A DNA stretch of 22,802 nt from a virus: the IMG/VR virus record IMGVR_UViG_3300044627_000308, positions 1 through 22,802 of that record; one strand, written 5' to 3'. A program made the translations under genes and the position numbers. A model generated the notes under the pieces. It worked only from the letters and a program-made list of their open reading frames with translations, did no database searches and had not been told where the DNA came from. Positions 12,884 to 21,112 of this stretch are shown here, in pieces (the first letter of the stretch is position 1; the number at the start of each line of letters is the position of its first letter).

Positions 12884-12938
12884 TAAGCACCGCCGCTATA
12901 ACTGCAACCATAAACAACAAGGCCGCATATTTAGCCAA
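12813..12938 (-). CDS. Possible tiny lipoprotein overlapping the holin start
   Basis: A 41-codon frame from TTG 12938 (or ATG 12911, 32 residues) to TAA 12815-12813. It reads (M)AKYAALLFMVAVIAAVLNGC, a Lys followed by a hydrophobic stretch and an LNGC lipobox-like end, then a short polar tail with two more Cys. It fills an otherwise empty 47-bp gap in a tightly packed genome and ends on the alternative holin ATG at 12820. Phage lysis cassettes often embed small lipoproteins in overlapping frames. Asn at the -2 position is atypical and no Shine-Dalgarno is seen. Confidence 0.38.
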   Translation of the reverse strand: MAKYAALLFMVAVIAAVLNGCTISKQNTTYQCFTKASCEND

Positions 12939-13140
12939 TCGGCGTAGGTGGGTTTGCTGCAATTTCCGTTGCCTTTGCCATTGTCGCCGCCTCTGTTGGC
13001 TGTAGCGCGGGGTCGTCCATCCATTCGAGGCAGTAGTAGCCGTCGCCGGGTTCGTTGTAACGCCATGTTGTGCCGGGTGCTAATTCGCGTGTGGCGTTGC
13101 CTATTTGTGCGTTAATTTCGGCGGTGGTTGGTGTAGCCAT
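12931..13140 (-). CDS. Small protein downstream of the tail knob gene (69 aa)
   Basis: A 69-residue protein with a central YNEPGDGYYCLEWMDDPALQ segment followed by PTEAATMAKATEIAANPPTP. A short strand-rich part ending in a 'leucine-aspartate then Pro-Thr' motif and an Ala-rich helix resembles small proteins next to phage tail fibre genes that aid fibre assembly or sit on the virion. Its ATG shares one base with the stop of the knob gene (TAATG), so translation is coupled. Family assignment is uncertain. Confidence 0.6.
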   Translation of the reverse strand: MATPTTAEINAQIGNATRELAPGTTWRYNEPGDGYYCLEWMDDPALQPTEAATMAKATEIAANPPTPIG

Positions 13141-13667
13141 TATGCAATCCTTGCTATGTAAAGGGTGCTGTAAATGCTTTCGTCAAACCCTGTTGCAATT
13201 CCTAGACCTTCGGCAGAGTGACTAGTAGTAACACGCATTTGCAACTCAATATTTGTACTAGCCGAAATTGTTACATAAGCCTCAACTGGACACAAGGCAA
13301 ACCCAGCATTACTAAATGCGGCAAATGAACCTTGACCATTGGCAATAGTTGTGCTGGCTGTCGTGTTTCGCAATCGTGCTTGTGTTTGGTCGCCTCTATA
13401 AACTGGAGTTATGCCACAAAGATAATATGTGCCAGCCGTAGCAAGTGTAACAACACTAGACGCAATAGAACAGCCAGCAATGTTATTGACGACTGTTGTG
13501 TTTAGTGTTCGTTTAGCAAACGAGCCAGAAGTAGAACTACCGCCAGCGGTTGCGCTTGACTGTGTTTCATTAAACATTGCAATATCTTGAAAGTTGTCCA
13601 CTACGTCATTAAGTTGCGCAGCAGTCAAAACGTTGCCCGCTACAAATGCTGTCCAATTTGCCGTCAT
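13140..13667 (-). CDS. Probable receptor-binding/tail knob protein
   Basis: A 175-residue protein. The N-terminus (TAFVAGNVLTAAQLNDVVDN) is a helix of the type that attaches short fibres or knobs to phage tails. The remainder is Ser/Thr/Ala-rich beta sequence, including ASSVVTLATAGTYYLCGITP, reminiscent of C1q/TNF-like trimeric knobs. Its place after the minor tail protein and before lysis genes fits a receptor-binding protein. The gene is visibly richer in A and T than its neighbours, as expected for a module exchanged between phages. The fold assignment is by pattern only. Confidence 0.5.
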   Translation of the reverse strand: MTANWTAFVAGNVLTAAQLNDVVDNFQDIAMFNETQSSATAGGSSTSGSFAKRTLNTTVVNNIAGCSIASSVVTLATAGTYYLCGITPVYRGDQTQARLRNTTASTTIANGQGSFAAFSNAGFALCPVEAYVTISASTNIELQMRVTTSHSAEGLGIATGFDESIYSTLYIARIA

Positions 13668-13676
13668 GTTTTTACT

Positions 13677-14984
13677 TTATCCTAAAACGGGTTGCGGGTC
13701 GGTTATTCCTAAAATGCCGTAAATTGCGTCGTCCAAAATAAATTCGTACACAATCACCGTAGGGCTCGTACTAATTAGGACGCTATGCCCGGTAGCAAAA
13801 TTTAGGCGGTGCTCTATGCCCTCTATGGCTAGCTCTTGGGCTAGTTGGGTTGTTGTTAGCCCTGTTTGAAAAGACTTTTCTATGGTAATTGTGTCGCCAA
13901 TTTCGAGGGTTGCTACCGTGTCGCGTTGTGCAGCTGTTAGGACGGTAAACGACGTTTCTACGGACGTGTAGCGGGCCTCGGGTTGGCCGTTTAGTAGGTA
14001 GTCCGCGGCGTCGTCTATGGCTGTTTGCTCATGTAAAAGGCTGTTGCCAATGTTGGTGGTTTGTATAAAGTACGTGGCAATGCTGCCAGCGTCTACAGCG
14101 GTAGCGGTTTTGTCGTCGAGGGCGGTTACTACGGCGCGGTTTATTACTTGGTCGGCTTCAAAGGATATGCCCACACCCGTAAATTTAAGGGTGCCGGGTG
14201 CGCCGTCGTCGTGGAAGTCGGCCGAGCTGCCCGCAATGGTGTTGCCGATACGGTTTTGAAAGGTTAGGACGCCTGCTCGAGACATAAACAACCGCCCAAA
14301 TTCGGCGGTGTCGTTAATTTGGGTTAGGTAGTTAAGTACGTTGGTTCCGGCTGGCACGGTATAAGCGCTGTCGTGGCCGAGGTTTACGGTGCCTGTAGCA
14401 ATGTTTCGGGCCGCTATTGGAAAGTCAACCTCGGGCAAGTTAAGCACCGTTTCTATGCGCTCGCCCGACGTTTCGGCGGTTACGTTGAGCTCGTCTAAAA
14501 CGGTTTGACTAAGCAAATAAAATTGGTCGGCGCAATATACCTCTACCGTGTCAGTACCGCCAAGCGCAAAATTGTAGTCGTAGTTAACTATGTACCCGTT
14601 AAAAATGTACTCGGGGTTGCCAAGGGTGTCGTAACGTAGTAGCCGTACCTCGCGCATTGGGGCTAGCCCGGGTTGGGCGTTGGCGGTGTCAAAAAATGGG
14701 CTGTCTTGGTTAAACGGATTAAATACGCCCGAGGCCAATGTGTCGTCGAGGGTAAAGGTCATGGTGCCCGCGCCAAAAGTGTCGCCTTGGTCACGGCGGC
14801 CTCGTCGTACGTTGACATTTAACGCGCCGTCTAAAACGCTTGCAAATTCGCCTACACCGTCTAACACGTACTCGGAATTGTTGAGCACCCCACGGGTACT
14901 GTCGTCGAGTGTAAACGCGTTGACTTGAAAGCCTGTGTCTATTTGTAAGTCATAGTTGCCCGATTGGATTACAGCTACAGCCAT
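13677..14984 (-). CDS. Minor tail protein (tail tip)
   Basis: A 435-residue protein directly downstream of tape measure (TAA, one base, ATG), where siphophages encode distal tail or tail-tip proteins. It is beta-rich: FQVNAFTLDDSTRGVLNNSE near the N-terminus, MTFTLDDTLASGVFNPFNQD around 75-95, then a MREVRLLRYDTLGNPEYIFN segment typical of actinophage minor tail proteins. The C-terminal region has repeated EIGDTITIEKSFQTG and VYEFILDDAIYGILG strands. It probably forms the tail tip or baseplate hub that carries the receptor-binding knob encoded next. No catalytic motif is seen. Confidence 0.7.
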   Translation of the reverse strand: MAVAVIQSGNYDLQIDTGFQVNAFTLDDSTRGVLNNSEYVLDGVGEFASVLDGALNVNVRRGRRDQGDTFGAGTMTFTLDDTLASGVFNPFNQDSPFFDTANAQPGLAPMREVRLLRYDTLGNPEYIFNGYIVNYDYNFALGGTDTVEVYCADQFYLLSQTVLDELNVTAETSGERIETVLNLPEVDFPIAARNIATGTVNLGHDSAYTVPAGTNVLNYLTQINDTAEFGRLFMSRAGVLTFQNRIGNTIAGSSADFHDDGAPGTLKFTGVGISFEADQVINRAVVTALDDKTATAVDAGSIATYFIQTTNIGNSLLHEQTAIDDAADYLLNGQPEARYTSVETSFTVLTAAQRDTVATLEIGDTITIEKSFQTGLTTTQLAQELAIEGIEHRLNFATGHSVLISTSPTVIVYEFILDDAIYGILGITDPQPVLG

Positions 14985-14985
14985 T

Positions 14986-16881
14986 TTATGCCACGTTTAG
15001 TTGTAGCGGGCCAGCGGTACGCGAATACGCCCGCAACGCGTTAACGACGCTTTGCCCTATTTCGGCGCTAGTTGATAAACCGCCAGCCACGTTAATAGTT
15101 ACGCCGCCGCCGCCCATGTTGCCCATTTGCGATAACGGTATGACAGCCTCGGGGCCTGCCTCGCCAATCATGGCAAGCGTTGGCCCGGTCACTATGCCGC
15201 CGTCGGCCATTTTAGGTATCGAGCTGCTAATAGTGGAAACAATACGGTTAACCCGCTCGGTTACTACTACGTCAATGTTTACCGAGCGTTTAAGTTTTGC
15301 GGCTATTTCGTCCATTTTTGCCATAAGTTTTGGCGTTAATTTGGTTAGCTCTGCCTCTAGGCCGTTAACAATAAAGGTTGCTTGGTCTACGCCGGTCTTG
15401 TACCAATTGTTGGCGGCTTGTAGTCCTACTTTGTCGGCTGCCGCTTTTGCGGCCTCTACAAGCGCGTTGGTTTCGTCTATAGCGGTTTGCCCACCCTTTA
15501 CTAGCTCAAGTGCTATTTCGGCGCCAGCGACGTTGCCAGCGTCCATAACGTAGCCCAATGCGTCTTGACTTAAACCCATTTCCAAGGCTTTGCCAAGGTT
15601 GGTGGAATACTCGACAATGCCACGTACTTGCCCACGTAGGGCGTCTAAAAAGCCTTTAAAGCCGTAGTCGCCAGCCTCAAGCGCGGCATTAAAGTCAAGT
15701 GCACCCTTTACGGCGTCGCTTACCTTGGTAGCAAAATCGTTAAATTCGCCTTGCGCGTCGGCCAACTTATCCTTAGCAGTATCAACGGCTTCGCTTAACT
15801 TTTCTTTAAGCGCCTCGGCAAAACTCTCTACCTCTTTTTTAGCGCCGCCCACGTCGGTTTTGGTTTCTTTAAACTTTTTGTTAAACTCTCCGGCAGCGTC
15901 GGCCATACGCATTTGTGCTTGGTTTGACCGGCCCATTTCTTGGTTGTATGCGCCTGTTTCTTTTTCGGCGTCAAACATGCCCGAGCCAAGTGCCTGTATT
16001 GCATTTGTAAGGGCAATAAGCGGGTTAATGTTTGACGCTACTTTTGCAAATAAATTTAGTTTGTCTATTGCCTTTTGTGCCGGGGTAGGCATATTGCTAA
16101 ACGCGTCGTTAATTTTTACTAAGCCGTTAGCAAAATCGGTTGCCGCTGGCAATAGTTTTTGGCCGAGTTGTATTTGAAAGTCTTTAAACAAGGCGCTTAG
16201 GGTGCGTTGCTTGTTAGCGAGGTTGTCGGCTGTCCTAGCAAAGTCGCCTTGTGCGTCGCCTGTCTGTTTATAAATAGCGGATTGTGCCGCCAAAATCTTT
16301 TGTTGAGCTGTTAGCGCACCGCTGCCCTTGTATATGCCTAATTCCATTGCCTCGGCTTTTAGGGTTGCGTCGTTAAGCAATACACCAAAACGGCGTAGAG
16401 GCTCTGCCTCGCCACGTAGGGCCGCGCCAATGGCCTGTACGGCTTCCTCGGGGGTTGTGTTGTTAAACGACGCTAGGTCAGTAGACAGCGTTACAAAGTC
16501 AGTAGTAAACGTGCTCAAATCCTCGCCAGCCAGCCCGGCAGCTTTACCGAACGTGCCAAAAGCACCAGCAGCGTCAAGCACAGATTGTTTAGACTGGCCA
16601 AGCTCTCGAGCGGCAGTATTGGCAAAGTCTTTAACGCTCTTTGACGCCCGCCCAAAAATTACGTTTACCTTGCTGGTTGCCTCTTCAAAATCCGAGGCCG
16701 CTTTAATAGCCGGGGCAATAACTTGGGTTATCGTGCCGATAGCGGCGGCAGCTGGCAGCAATGCGCGCTGCAAAATAAAGCCCGCTTTTTGGGTTGTTGT
16801 CGTAAGGCTTTTGAATTCGCGTTGAGCGTCGGCAACGCCCTTGCCGCTAAAGCTTGTTAAAATCGGTATGTTAATTGCCAC
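14986..16881 (-). CDS. Tape measure protein, copy B (complete)
   Basis: 631 residues from a GTG start with a GGTGG Shine-Dalgarno. The N-terminal part resembles the TP901-type tape measure domain (SDFEEATSKVNVIFGRASKS, then PEEAVQAIGAALRGEAEPLR), with a hydrophobic stretch near 38-58. A middle coiled-coil-like region follows, and the C-terminal signature GPTLAMIGEAGPEAVIPL lies near 567-584. It is short for a tape measure, so the tail should be correspondingly short, of the order of 0.1 micrometre by the usual 0.15 nm per residue rule. Compared with copy A the variable stretch corresponds to about residues 255-345. Confidence 0.92.
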   Translation of the reverse strand: MAINIPILTSFSGKGVADAQREFKSLTTTTQKAGFILQRALLPAAAAIGTITQVIAPAIKAASDFEEATSKVNVIFGRASKSVKDFANTAARELGQSKQSVLDAAGAFGTFGKAAGLAGEDLSTFTTDFVTLSTDLASFNNTTPEEAVQAIGAALRGEAEPLRRFGVLLNDATLKAEAMELGIYKGSGALTAQQKILAAQSAIYKQTGDAQGDFARTADNLANKQRTLSALFKDFQIQLGQKLLPAATDFANGLVKINDAFSNMPTPAQKAIDKLNLFAKVASNINPLIALTNAIQALGSGMFDAEKETGAYNQEMGRSNQAQMRMADAAGEFNKKFKETKTDVGGAKKEVESFAEALKEKLSEAVDTAKDKLADAQGEFNDFATKVSDAVKGALDFNAALEAGDYGFKGFLDALRGQVRGIVEYSTNLGKALEMGLSQDALGYVMDAGNVAGAEIALELVKGGQTAIDETNALVEAAKAAADKVGLQAANNWYKTGVDQATFIVNGLEAELTKLTPKLMAKMDEIAAKLKRSVNIDVVVTERVNRIVSTISSSIPKMADGGIVTGPTLAMIGEAGPEAVIPLSQMGNMGGGGVTINVAGGLSTSAEIGQSVVNALRAYSRTAGPLQLNVA

Positions 16882-17473
16882 GGGTCACCACCAAATTACG
16901 GTTTGTCTGTTGCATAACTTTACCCACAATGCTTAGTAGCTCGGCGGTTACCTCTTCGCGGTTGTTTTCTACAGCTCTGTTAGTAACACGCGGTGCAGTA
17001 CCAATAGAGGCTTTAGAGTTAAGGCTGCCAATAAAATTGGAATTGCGTATACCGCTAATGCCAATGCCCACGTGGTCGTAAATAGCGCCCGCAAAGCTCT
17101 TTTGCTGCACGACCATTAGTTGGTATGGCTTCGCACCGTACACAACCTGCCGGGTGTAACCGCCTTGGTTAAAATCCACGTATTTTTCGCGAGTAGCTCG
17201 AGCACCAACTTTAATACCTAAGCCCTTTTGCACCTCGGATATATCCCAAGCCGCTGCACGGTCACGAATGAGCGAGCCGCGGCGCATACCCGACAACGGG
17301 GCACCTTGTTTACGCGATTGGCTTTGCACCATGCTTCGCGCGTCTTGCACAATTTGGTCGCCAACGGTTTTAATGTCTTTAGTTACTTGCCGCCTAATTT
17401 TGCGGTCAATGTCGTTTAACTCCCTCAACGCCGCTTGCACCCCGTATACGTCTACTTGTCCGGTTATGCCCAT
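16871..17473 (-). CDS. HK97 gp10-like tail-completion/minor tail protein, copy B
   Basis: A 200-residue orthologue of the 1672-2268 protein, two residues longer because of an in-frame insertion near residue 154. The N-terminal helix, the SGMRRGSLIR motif, the GGYTRQVVYGAKPY block and the C-terminal AELLSIVGKVM helix are conserved. The stretches 49-100 and 140-175 are replaced by similar but distinct sequence (for example KGLGIKVGARATREKYVDF). This clustering suggests two surfaces under relaxed or diversifying selection. The start is again close behind the chaperone extension stop at 17481. Confidence 0.55.
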   Translation of the reverse strand: MGITGQVDVYGVQAALRELNDIDRKIRRQVTKDIKTVGDQIVQDARSMVQSQSRKQGAPLSGMRRGSLIRDRAAAWDISEVQKGLGIKVGARATREKYVDFNQGGYTRQVVYGAKPYQLMVVQQKSFAGAIYDHVGIGISGIRNSNFIGSLNSKASIGTAPRVTNRAVENNREEVTAELLSIVGKVMQQTNRNLVVTRGN

Positions 17474-17480
17474 GGCGTTG

Positions 17481-17621
17481 CTACCTTTTTTTGTGTGCCT
17501 CTGTCAACACTTTAGCCACCGTCTGCAAGTCTTGTAGCTCAAACGGGATATTAGGCGGCCACCAACCGACAGCTACTAGCACCTCGGCTAGCTGGCGTCT
17601 GTAGGTGCCGCTTCGGTAAAA
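17481..17621 (-). CDS. Tail assembly chaperone -1 frame extension, copy B
   Basis: The same 45-codon -1 frame as copy A, ending in TAG at 17483-17481. It differs from copy A at a single base (AGA to CGA, both Arg), which is also silent in the zero frame (ACA to ACC, both Thr). The rest of the overlap and extension is unchanged while neighbouring genes have accumulated many substitutions. This fits coding constraint in both frames. The slip would occur near 17618-17624. Confidence 0.72.
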   Translation of the reverse strand, partial: FYRSGTYRRQLAEVLVAVGWWPPNIPFELQDLQTVAKVLTEAHKKR

Positions 17622-17872
17622 CTTGGTTGCTCTTGCTCGACAACCTCAATGTTGACAAGCTGTTTAATAAAGTTGTCAAACTCTGCCGGTACAACAATTT
17701 TGTTTAACTTGGACGCCTCAAACGCCAAAAAGGCTAAATCCTCTATGCCAATACCATTGGCCATGTCGGACGCCTTGCGCTTAAATTTCCTCTCCCATGC
17801 GACAACAACATAAAGGTTGGTTGTAACCGTGTAGGTGTTGTCGGGTAATTCAACTTTTAGGGTTAGCTGCAT
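17588..17872 (-). CDS. Tail assembly chaperone (gpG-like), copy B
   Basis: A 94-residue protein identical to copy A, encoded with several silent differences. The AGAGG Shine-Dalgarno and the upstream CCCGACACGAAAGA element are conserved. It lies between the major tail protein and gp10-like genes. Normal termination gives this short form; a -1 shift gives the fusion of about 130 residues. Confidence 0.8.
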   Translation of the reverse strand: MQLTLKVELPDNTYTVTTNLYVVVAWERKFKRKASDMANGIGIEDLAFLAFEASKLNKIVVPAEFDNFIKQLVNIEVVEQEQPSFTEAAPTDAS

Positions 17873-17911
17873 AACTAGCCTCTTTCGTGTCGGGCCGTGT
17901 TGAGGCCGTTA

Positions 17912-18334
17912 TTAGGAAACGTCTACGGAATACGAACCGCCAGTAAACGTAATGTCAATCGTTGACAATTCGCCCATAGTTGCGTTAATAACTGGCAAGC
18001 TTTCTAGGTAAGTGCCTGTCAAAATAAAGCCCGGGTTGGTTGCCGAATAAGTGTTTGGCGTTGTCGGTGCTTGTGGCGAAACCAACACGTTGCATTGGGT
18101 ACCAACAAGGCTGGCCAATGTTGCGTATGTTTCGGTTGCGGCGTAGCTCATGTAAAGAGTAAGTGTTAGCTCGTTGTTTTCGAGGCCGCCAACGTTGAAA
18201 CGGGCGGTGTCACCAAATGCGGTGCTTTCCAATGCTTCTACCGTGCGGGTAAGCGTTGCGGCGGTGCACTGGTCACGCAAGTTAACCGTTGCGATAGTTA
18301 CGTCCGGGTTGCTTAGGTAAGTTGTTGTGGCCAT
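17912..18334 (-). CDS. Major tail (tube) protein, copy B
   Basis: A 140-residue tube protein identical in amino acid sequence to copy A although many third positions differ, for example in the last ten codons. The GAGGAG Shine-Dalgarno is kept. The silent divergence shows that both versions come from lineages under strong purifying selection, rather than from sequencing noise. Confidence 0.85.
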   Translation of the reverse strand: MATTTYLSNPDVTIATVNLRDQCTAATLTRTVEALESTAFGDTARFNVGGLENNELTLTLYMSYAATETYATLASLVGTQCNVLVSPQAPTTPNTYSATNPGFILTGTYLESLPVINATMGELSTIDITFTGGSYSVDVS

Positions 18335-18338
18335 GGGG

Positions 18339-18518
18339 TTACTCCTCGTTTGTGTCTATGTCTTTTTTAGCATTTTTTGCGGGCTTAGGTGCGGATACTT
18401 TAATAAAGCCGCCAGCTACTAGCGCCTCGATATTAGCACCGCGCTTTACAGCTAGGTCTAGGTCAAAATCGGCGCCCGGTGTACCCACTCGAGGGCTAAC
18501 AACGGTGTATTTGGTCAT
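18339..18518 (-). CDS. Small conserved structural-module protein (59 aa), copy B
   Basis: Orthologue of 3134-3313, beginning MTKYTVVSPRVGTPGADFDL. It keeps the ATGA overlap with the terminator gene and the terminal GAGGAG that serves the tube gene. Amino acid changes from copy A are few and conservative and the frame is intact. Function is unknown. Confidence 0.75.
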   Translation of the reverse strand: MTKYTVVSPRVGTPGADFDLDLAVKRGANIEALVAGGFIKVSAPKPAKNAKKDIDTNEE

Positions 18519-18883
18519 GCTGTAGTACTCGCTTTCAAGTCAATAGTTAAATCATAGGCGGCGTACTCGGCCCCACCGTAGATAGCCACCGTTGGGCGGC
18601 CGCCAGTAACCGCCACGTTTTTGGCAAGTAGTAAAGCTGCCATATTCATTAGCGAGCGTTGCGCGTCTAGGTTGCCCGGGCCAAGGGTAATTAGCCGTAC
18701 AGGAAAGGTAATTTCAACAATGTTGTAGTTAAACGCCACAAAGCTAGGGGCGTCTATAAACGCGCACGGCGGGTTAATGTTTCGCGGGTCATTAGTGACG
18801 GTAAGCCCCGTAATCGTGTTTAGCGTCGTTGTGAGGTTGTCTAGCGCGACGTTAAAAAGGTCGGTGTATGCGGGTACGGGCAT
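18515..18883 (-). CDS. Tail terminator-like protein, copy B
   Basis: 122 residues, differing from copy A only by one V to I change (GGRPTVAIYGG). Position and motifs (VTNDPRNINPPCAFIDAP, VEITFPVRLITLGPG) are as described for copy A. It overlaps the adaptor by one base and the 59-residue gene by four. Confidence 0.65.
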   Translation of the reverse strand: MPVPAYTDLFNVALDNLTTTLNTITGLTVTNDPRNINPPCAFIDAPSFVAFNYNIVEITFPVRLITLGPGNLDAQRSLMNMAALLLAKNVAVTGGRPTVAIYGGAEYAAYDLTIDLKASTTA

Positions 18884-19518
18884 TAGGCCACCGCGGGGCG
18901 GTCAATACCCAACAGCTGTTTAACCATTGGGCTAAATCCTGTTGAGCCGCCAGTAGTCATACCGTCAAACGACGCGTAATCCATGCCAGCGCTACCACGT
19001 TGCCTATACAAAAAGCCTGCATAAGCCACGGTGCCGAGGGTTACCGCGGCGCTCGGTGAGGTCGTCAAGCTGTCCACGTACCCGGCTTGCTGTCGTCGCT
19101 TGTAGCAAACGGCGTTAGCACTTGTGCGGCATTGCGTTAGAAACGTGGCGTCGGCAGCTGTAGCGGTGCCTATGCCTAACCAATCCTCAACTTGGCTGTC
19201 GAGCGTTACCCACGTACACGTAGGCGTAGTAGTCAGGGTGCCAGTAGCCGCGACAATTTCGACGTTGGCAGCTGTACGCGCATATAACACTTGGTTTTGT
19301 ATTGGCTGCTGGTCGTCGTAATGGAAAAACCCTTGCTCGTCAACGCCCGTAAAATAGTATTGCGGCAAGTCAACGACGGTGTACGTGCCGTTAAAGGTTG
19401 CGTCAACGCCGCTAATAACAACGGATTGAGCAACCTCAAGCGGGTCGGCGTTAGTTAGTAATACAACAACCGCGTAATTGTCGGTTAAGTATTTTTGTGT
19501 GACCGAATAAGCGGCCAT
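18883..19518 (-). CDS. Head-tail adaptor with N-terminal beta-rich extension, copy B
   Basis: 211 residues. From about residue 70 to the end it is identical to copy A. Before that, about ten residues differ in three patches (around 18-36, LTA to TVV at 47-49, and TFDY to HYDD at 66-69). The boundary coincides with the junction between the beta-rich extension and the connector-like part, supporting a two-domain reading in which the outer domain evolves faster. Confidence 0.62.
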   Translation of the reverse strand: MAAYSVTQKYLTDNYAVVVLLTNADPLEVAQSVVISGVDATFNGTYTVVDLPQYYFTGVDEQGFFHYDDQQPIQNQVLYARTAANVEIVAATGTLTTTPTCTWVTLDSQVEDWLGIGTATAADATFLTQCRTSANAVCYKRRQQAGYVDSLTTSPSAAVTLGTVAYAGFLYRQRGSAGMDYASFDGMTTGGSTGFSPMVKQLLGIDRPAVA

Positions 19519-19537
19519 AATGGCCTACCTTTCGATA

Positions 19538-21112
19538 TCAGACGAATTTAACAAACTTGGTGGCGTCTGCCATGAAAGCGGCAGCGTAACCACGGAAAGC
19601 AATCGTGCGGCCCAAGGTAGCTGGTACCTCAACGCTAATTGCGCCCTTTTGCTGTTCGTAGAATTCAAAGCCAGCGGCAGGGCCAGCAGCGTGTCCCATG
19701 AATGAGCCCGGTGCGTTCTTGTCAACAACAAGTACCAAACCAAGCGGGTTGCCGTTCCACGTTGTTGCAGCGGCGTTGCCGGCAGCGTTTTGGCCCATAA
19801 GGTTTGGTGCGCCTGTGTATGGAAATACTGGCCTGTCTTGGTTGTCTACCGAGCTGGCCAATGCGGCCCAACTTGCAGGCGTTACAAACATGTGCGTTGG
19901 CAGGTAGTTAGAGTTTGCCGAAATTTGGCGGGCGCCCTCGTAAATTGCTGCTACCCAATCTGCACCTTTGTCGGTATCTGCTACCGATGAAGTTTGTGTG
20001 ATTGCTGCATGGCAAGTGTCTACGGCGTAGTTGTCGGTTGCTTGGCCGTAAGCAATTGCAAGCTGGTTCAAAATAATGTCAATGCTTGATGGGTCTGACC
20101 AATCCAAGTCTTGTTCGGACACGGTGACGTATGTTCCAAAACTTAGTTTTGAAACGTCGTTGTTTGAAACTACAACGGTTGACGCGTTGAGCGTGTCAAA
20201 CTGTGCGGCCTGTTGTGTAACAACTGGTCGAGTTGTAATTACTGGACGGCGGAAAGTTGCGCCAGCTGTCGGCATTGCCCTAGTCCCGATTGCACTAACA
20301 AACGGCCTAATTGGGTTTAGCGAGTCGTAGACACTCCCGGTGATGATTTCTGGCAATATGCCCGGGGTGCTTTCCGTGTTAATGAATGGCGCAACACCGG
20401 GTGCAGCTTCAACAACTGCTTGCTTAATGTTTGCGTTCATTTGTGCAAAGTCGGCGCCGCCACGTACGTAGCTAGCGATGTATTCCGACGTGCTCGGCAA
20501 ACGCAATTTGCGAGGCTGTGCATAAATGGTTTGCACGGTTGCGGCCTCAATAACGGCTGGTGTTTCTACGGTCTTTTCCATTTCGGTTAACTCCTCGTTT
20601 TCGTCTTGTGTATTATTTAACTCTATTTGTTCGGGCTCTTGGTGGATACTCGCCGCGACGCGCTGCACCTTGGCCGCCTCAAATGCGCCATAGGGCAGCA
20701 AACTGAGCTCTTGCCAATCGGCCTTAGTTACAACCATGGTGCCGGCCTCGTCAAAACTAAATTCGACGGGCAAAATGCCTACGCTTACGCTGTCCAAAAC
20801 GCCGTCTTTTGCAAGCTCTAGCGCCTCGTTGCCTAGCGTTGTTTCGCTTATCTTGGCTTCAAACATGACGGTATCGCCCACCAACTCTCTAGCCGTGACC
20901 AAGCCGATTGGACTAGTGCTGTCATGGTTGAGATACATTTTGGGTTTTTTGCCCTCGAGCGGTAGTGAGCCCTGCTCAAACCGTACTTTTTGCCCGTCCG
21001 ATACGACGGCCTCTACGCCGTATTGTAGGGCGACACCGGCAAGGGTTCTACGTGGCAGCGCGTCACCTTTAGCGGCGTCTAAATTTAATTCTTGTGGGAT
21101 TAACCTAAGCAT
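19538..21112 (-). CDS. Prohead protease-major capsid protein fusion, copy B
   Basis: 524 residues with the same layout as copy A. The protease has His63 in YLNHD and Ser110 in SVSVG, followed by a charged linker and an HK97-fold capsid domain. The first 23 codons are identical at base level to copy A, then substitutions begin abruptly. The protease differs at few residues (E30Q, M47Q, A49S, N80D). The capsid domain differs strongly in the patch after residue 362, where copy B carries a distinct sequence (TSSVADTDKGADWVAAIYEG), while the flanking TYVTVSEQDLDWSDP and the C-terminal GRTIAFRGYAA are preserved. Met178 again has its own GAGGAG. Confidence 0.88.
   Translation of the reverse strand: MLRLIPQELNLDAAKGDALPRRTLAGVALQYGVEAVVSDGQKVRFEQGSLPLEGKKPKMYLNHDSTSPIGLVTARELVGDTVMFEAKISETTLGNEALELAKDGVLDSVSVGILPVEFSFDEAGTMVVTKADWQELSLLPYGAFEAAKVQRVAASIHQEPEQIELNNTQDENEELTEMEKTVETPAVIEAATVQTIYAQPRKLRLPSTSEYIASYVRGGADFAQMNANIKQAVVEAAPGVAPFINTESTPGILPEIITGSVYDSLNPIRPFVSAIGTRAMPTAGATFRRPVITTRPVVTQQAAQFDTLNASTVVVSNNDVSKLSFGTYVTVSEQDLDWSDPSSIDIILNQLAIAYGQATDNYAVDTCHAAITQTSSVADTDKGADWVAAIYEGARQISANSNYLPTHMFVTPASWAALASSVDNQDRPVFPYTGAPNLMGQNAAGNAAATTWNGNPLGLVLVVDKNAPGSFMGHAAGPAAGFEFYEQQKGAISVEVPATLGRTIAFRGYAAAFMADATKFVKFV
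20579..20596 (-). promoter_or_regulatory. Internal Shine-Dalgarno and ATG in the protease-capsid fusion, copy B
   Basis: GAGGAG at 20596-20591 lies nine bases upstream of in-frame ATG 20581-20579 (Met178). Signal and spacing match copy A even though the intervening codons differ, consistent with a real internal initiation site for free capsid protein. Confidence 0.6.
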
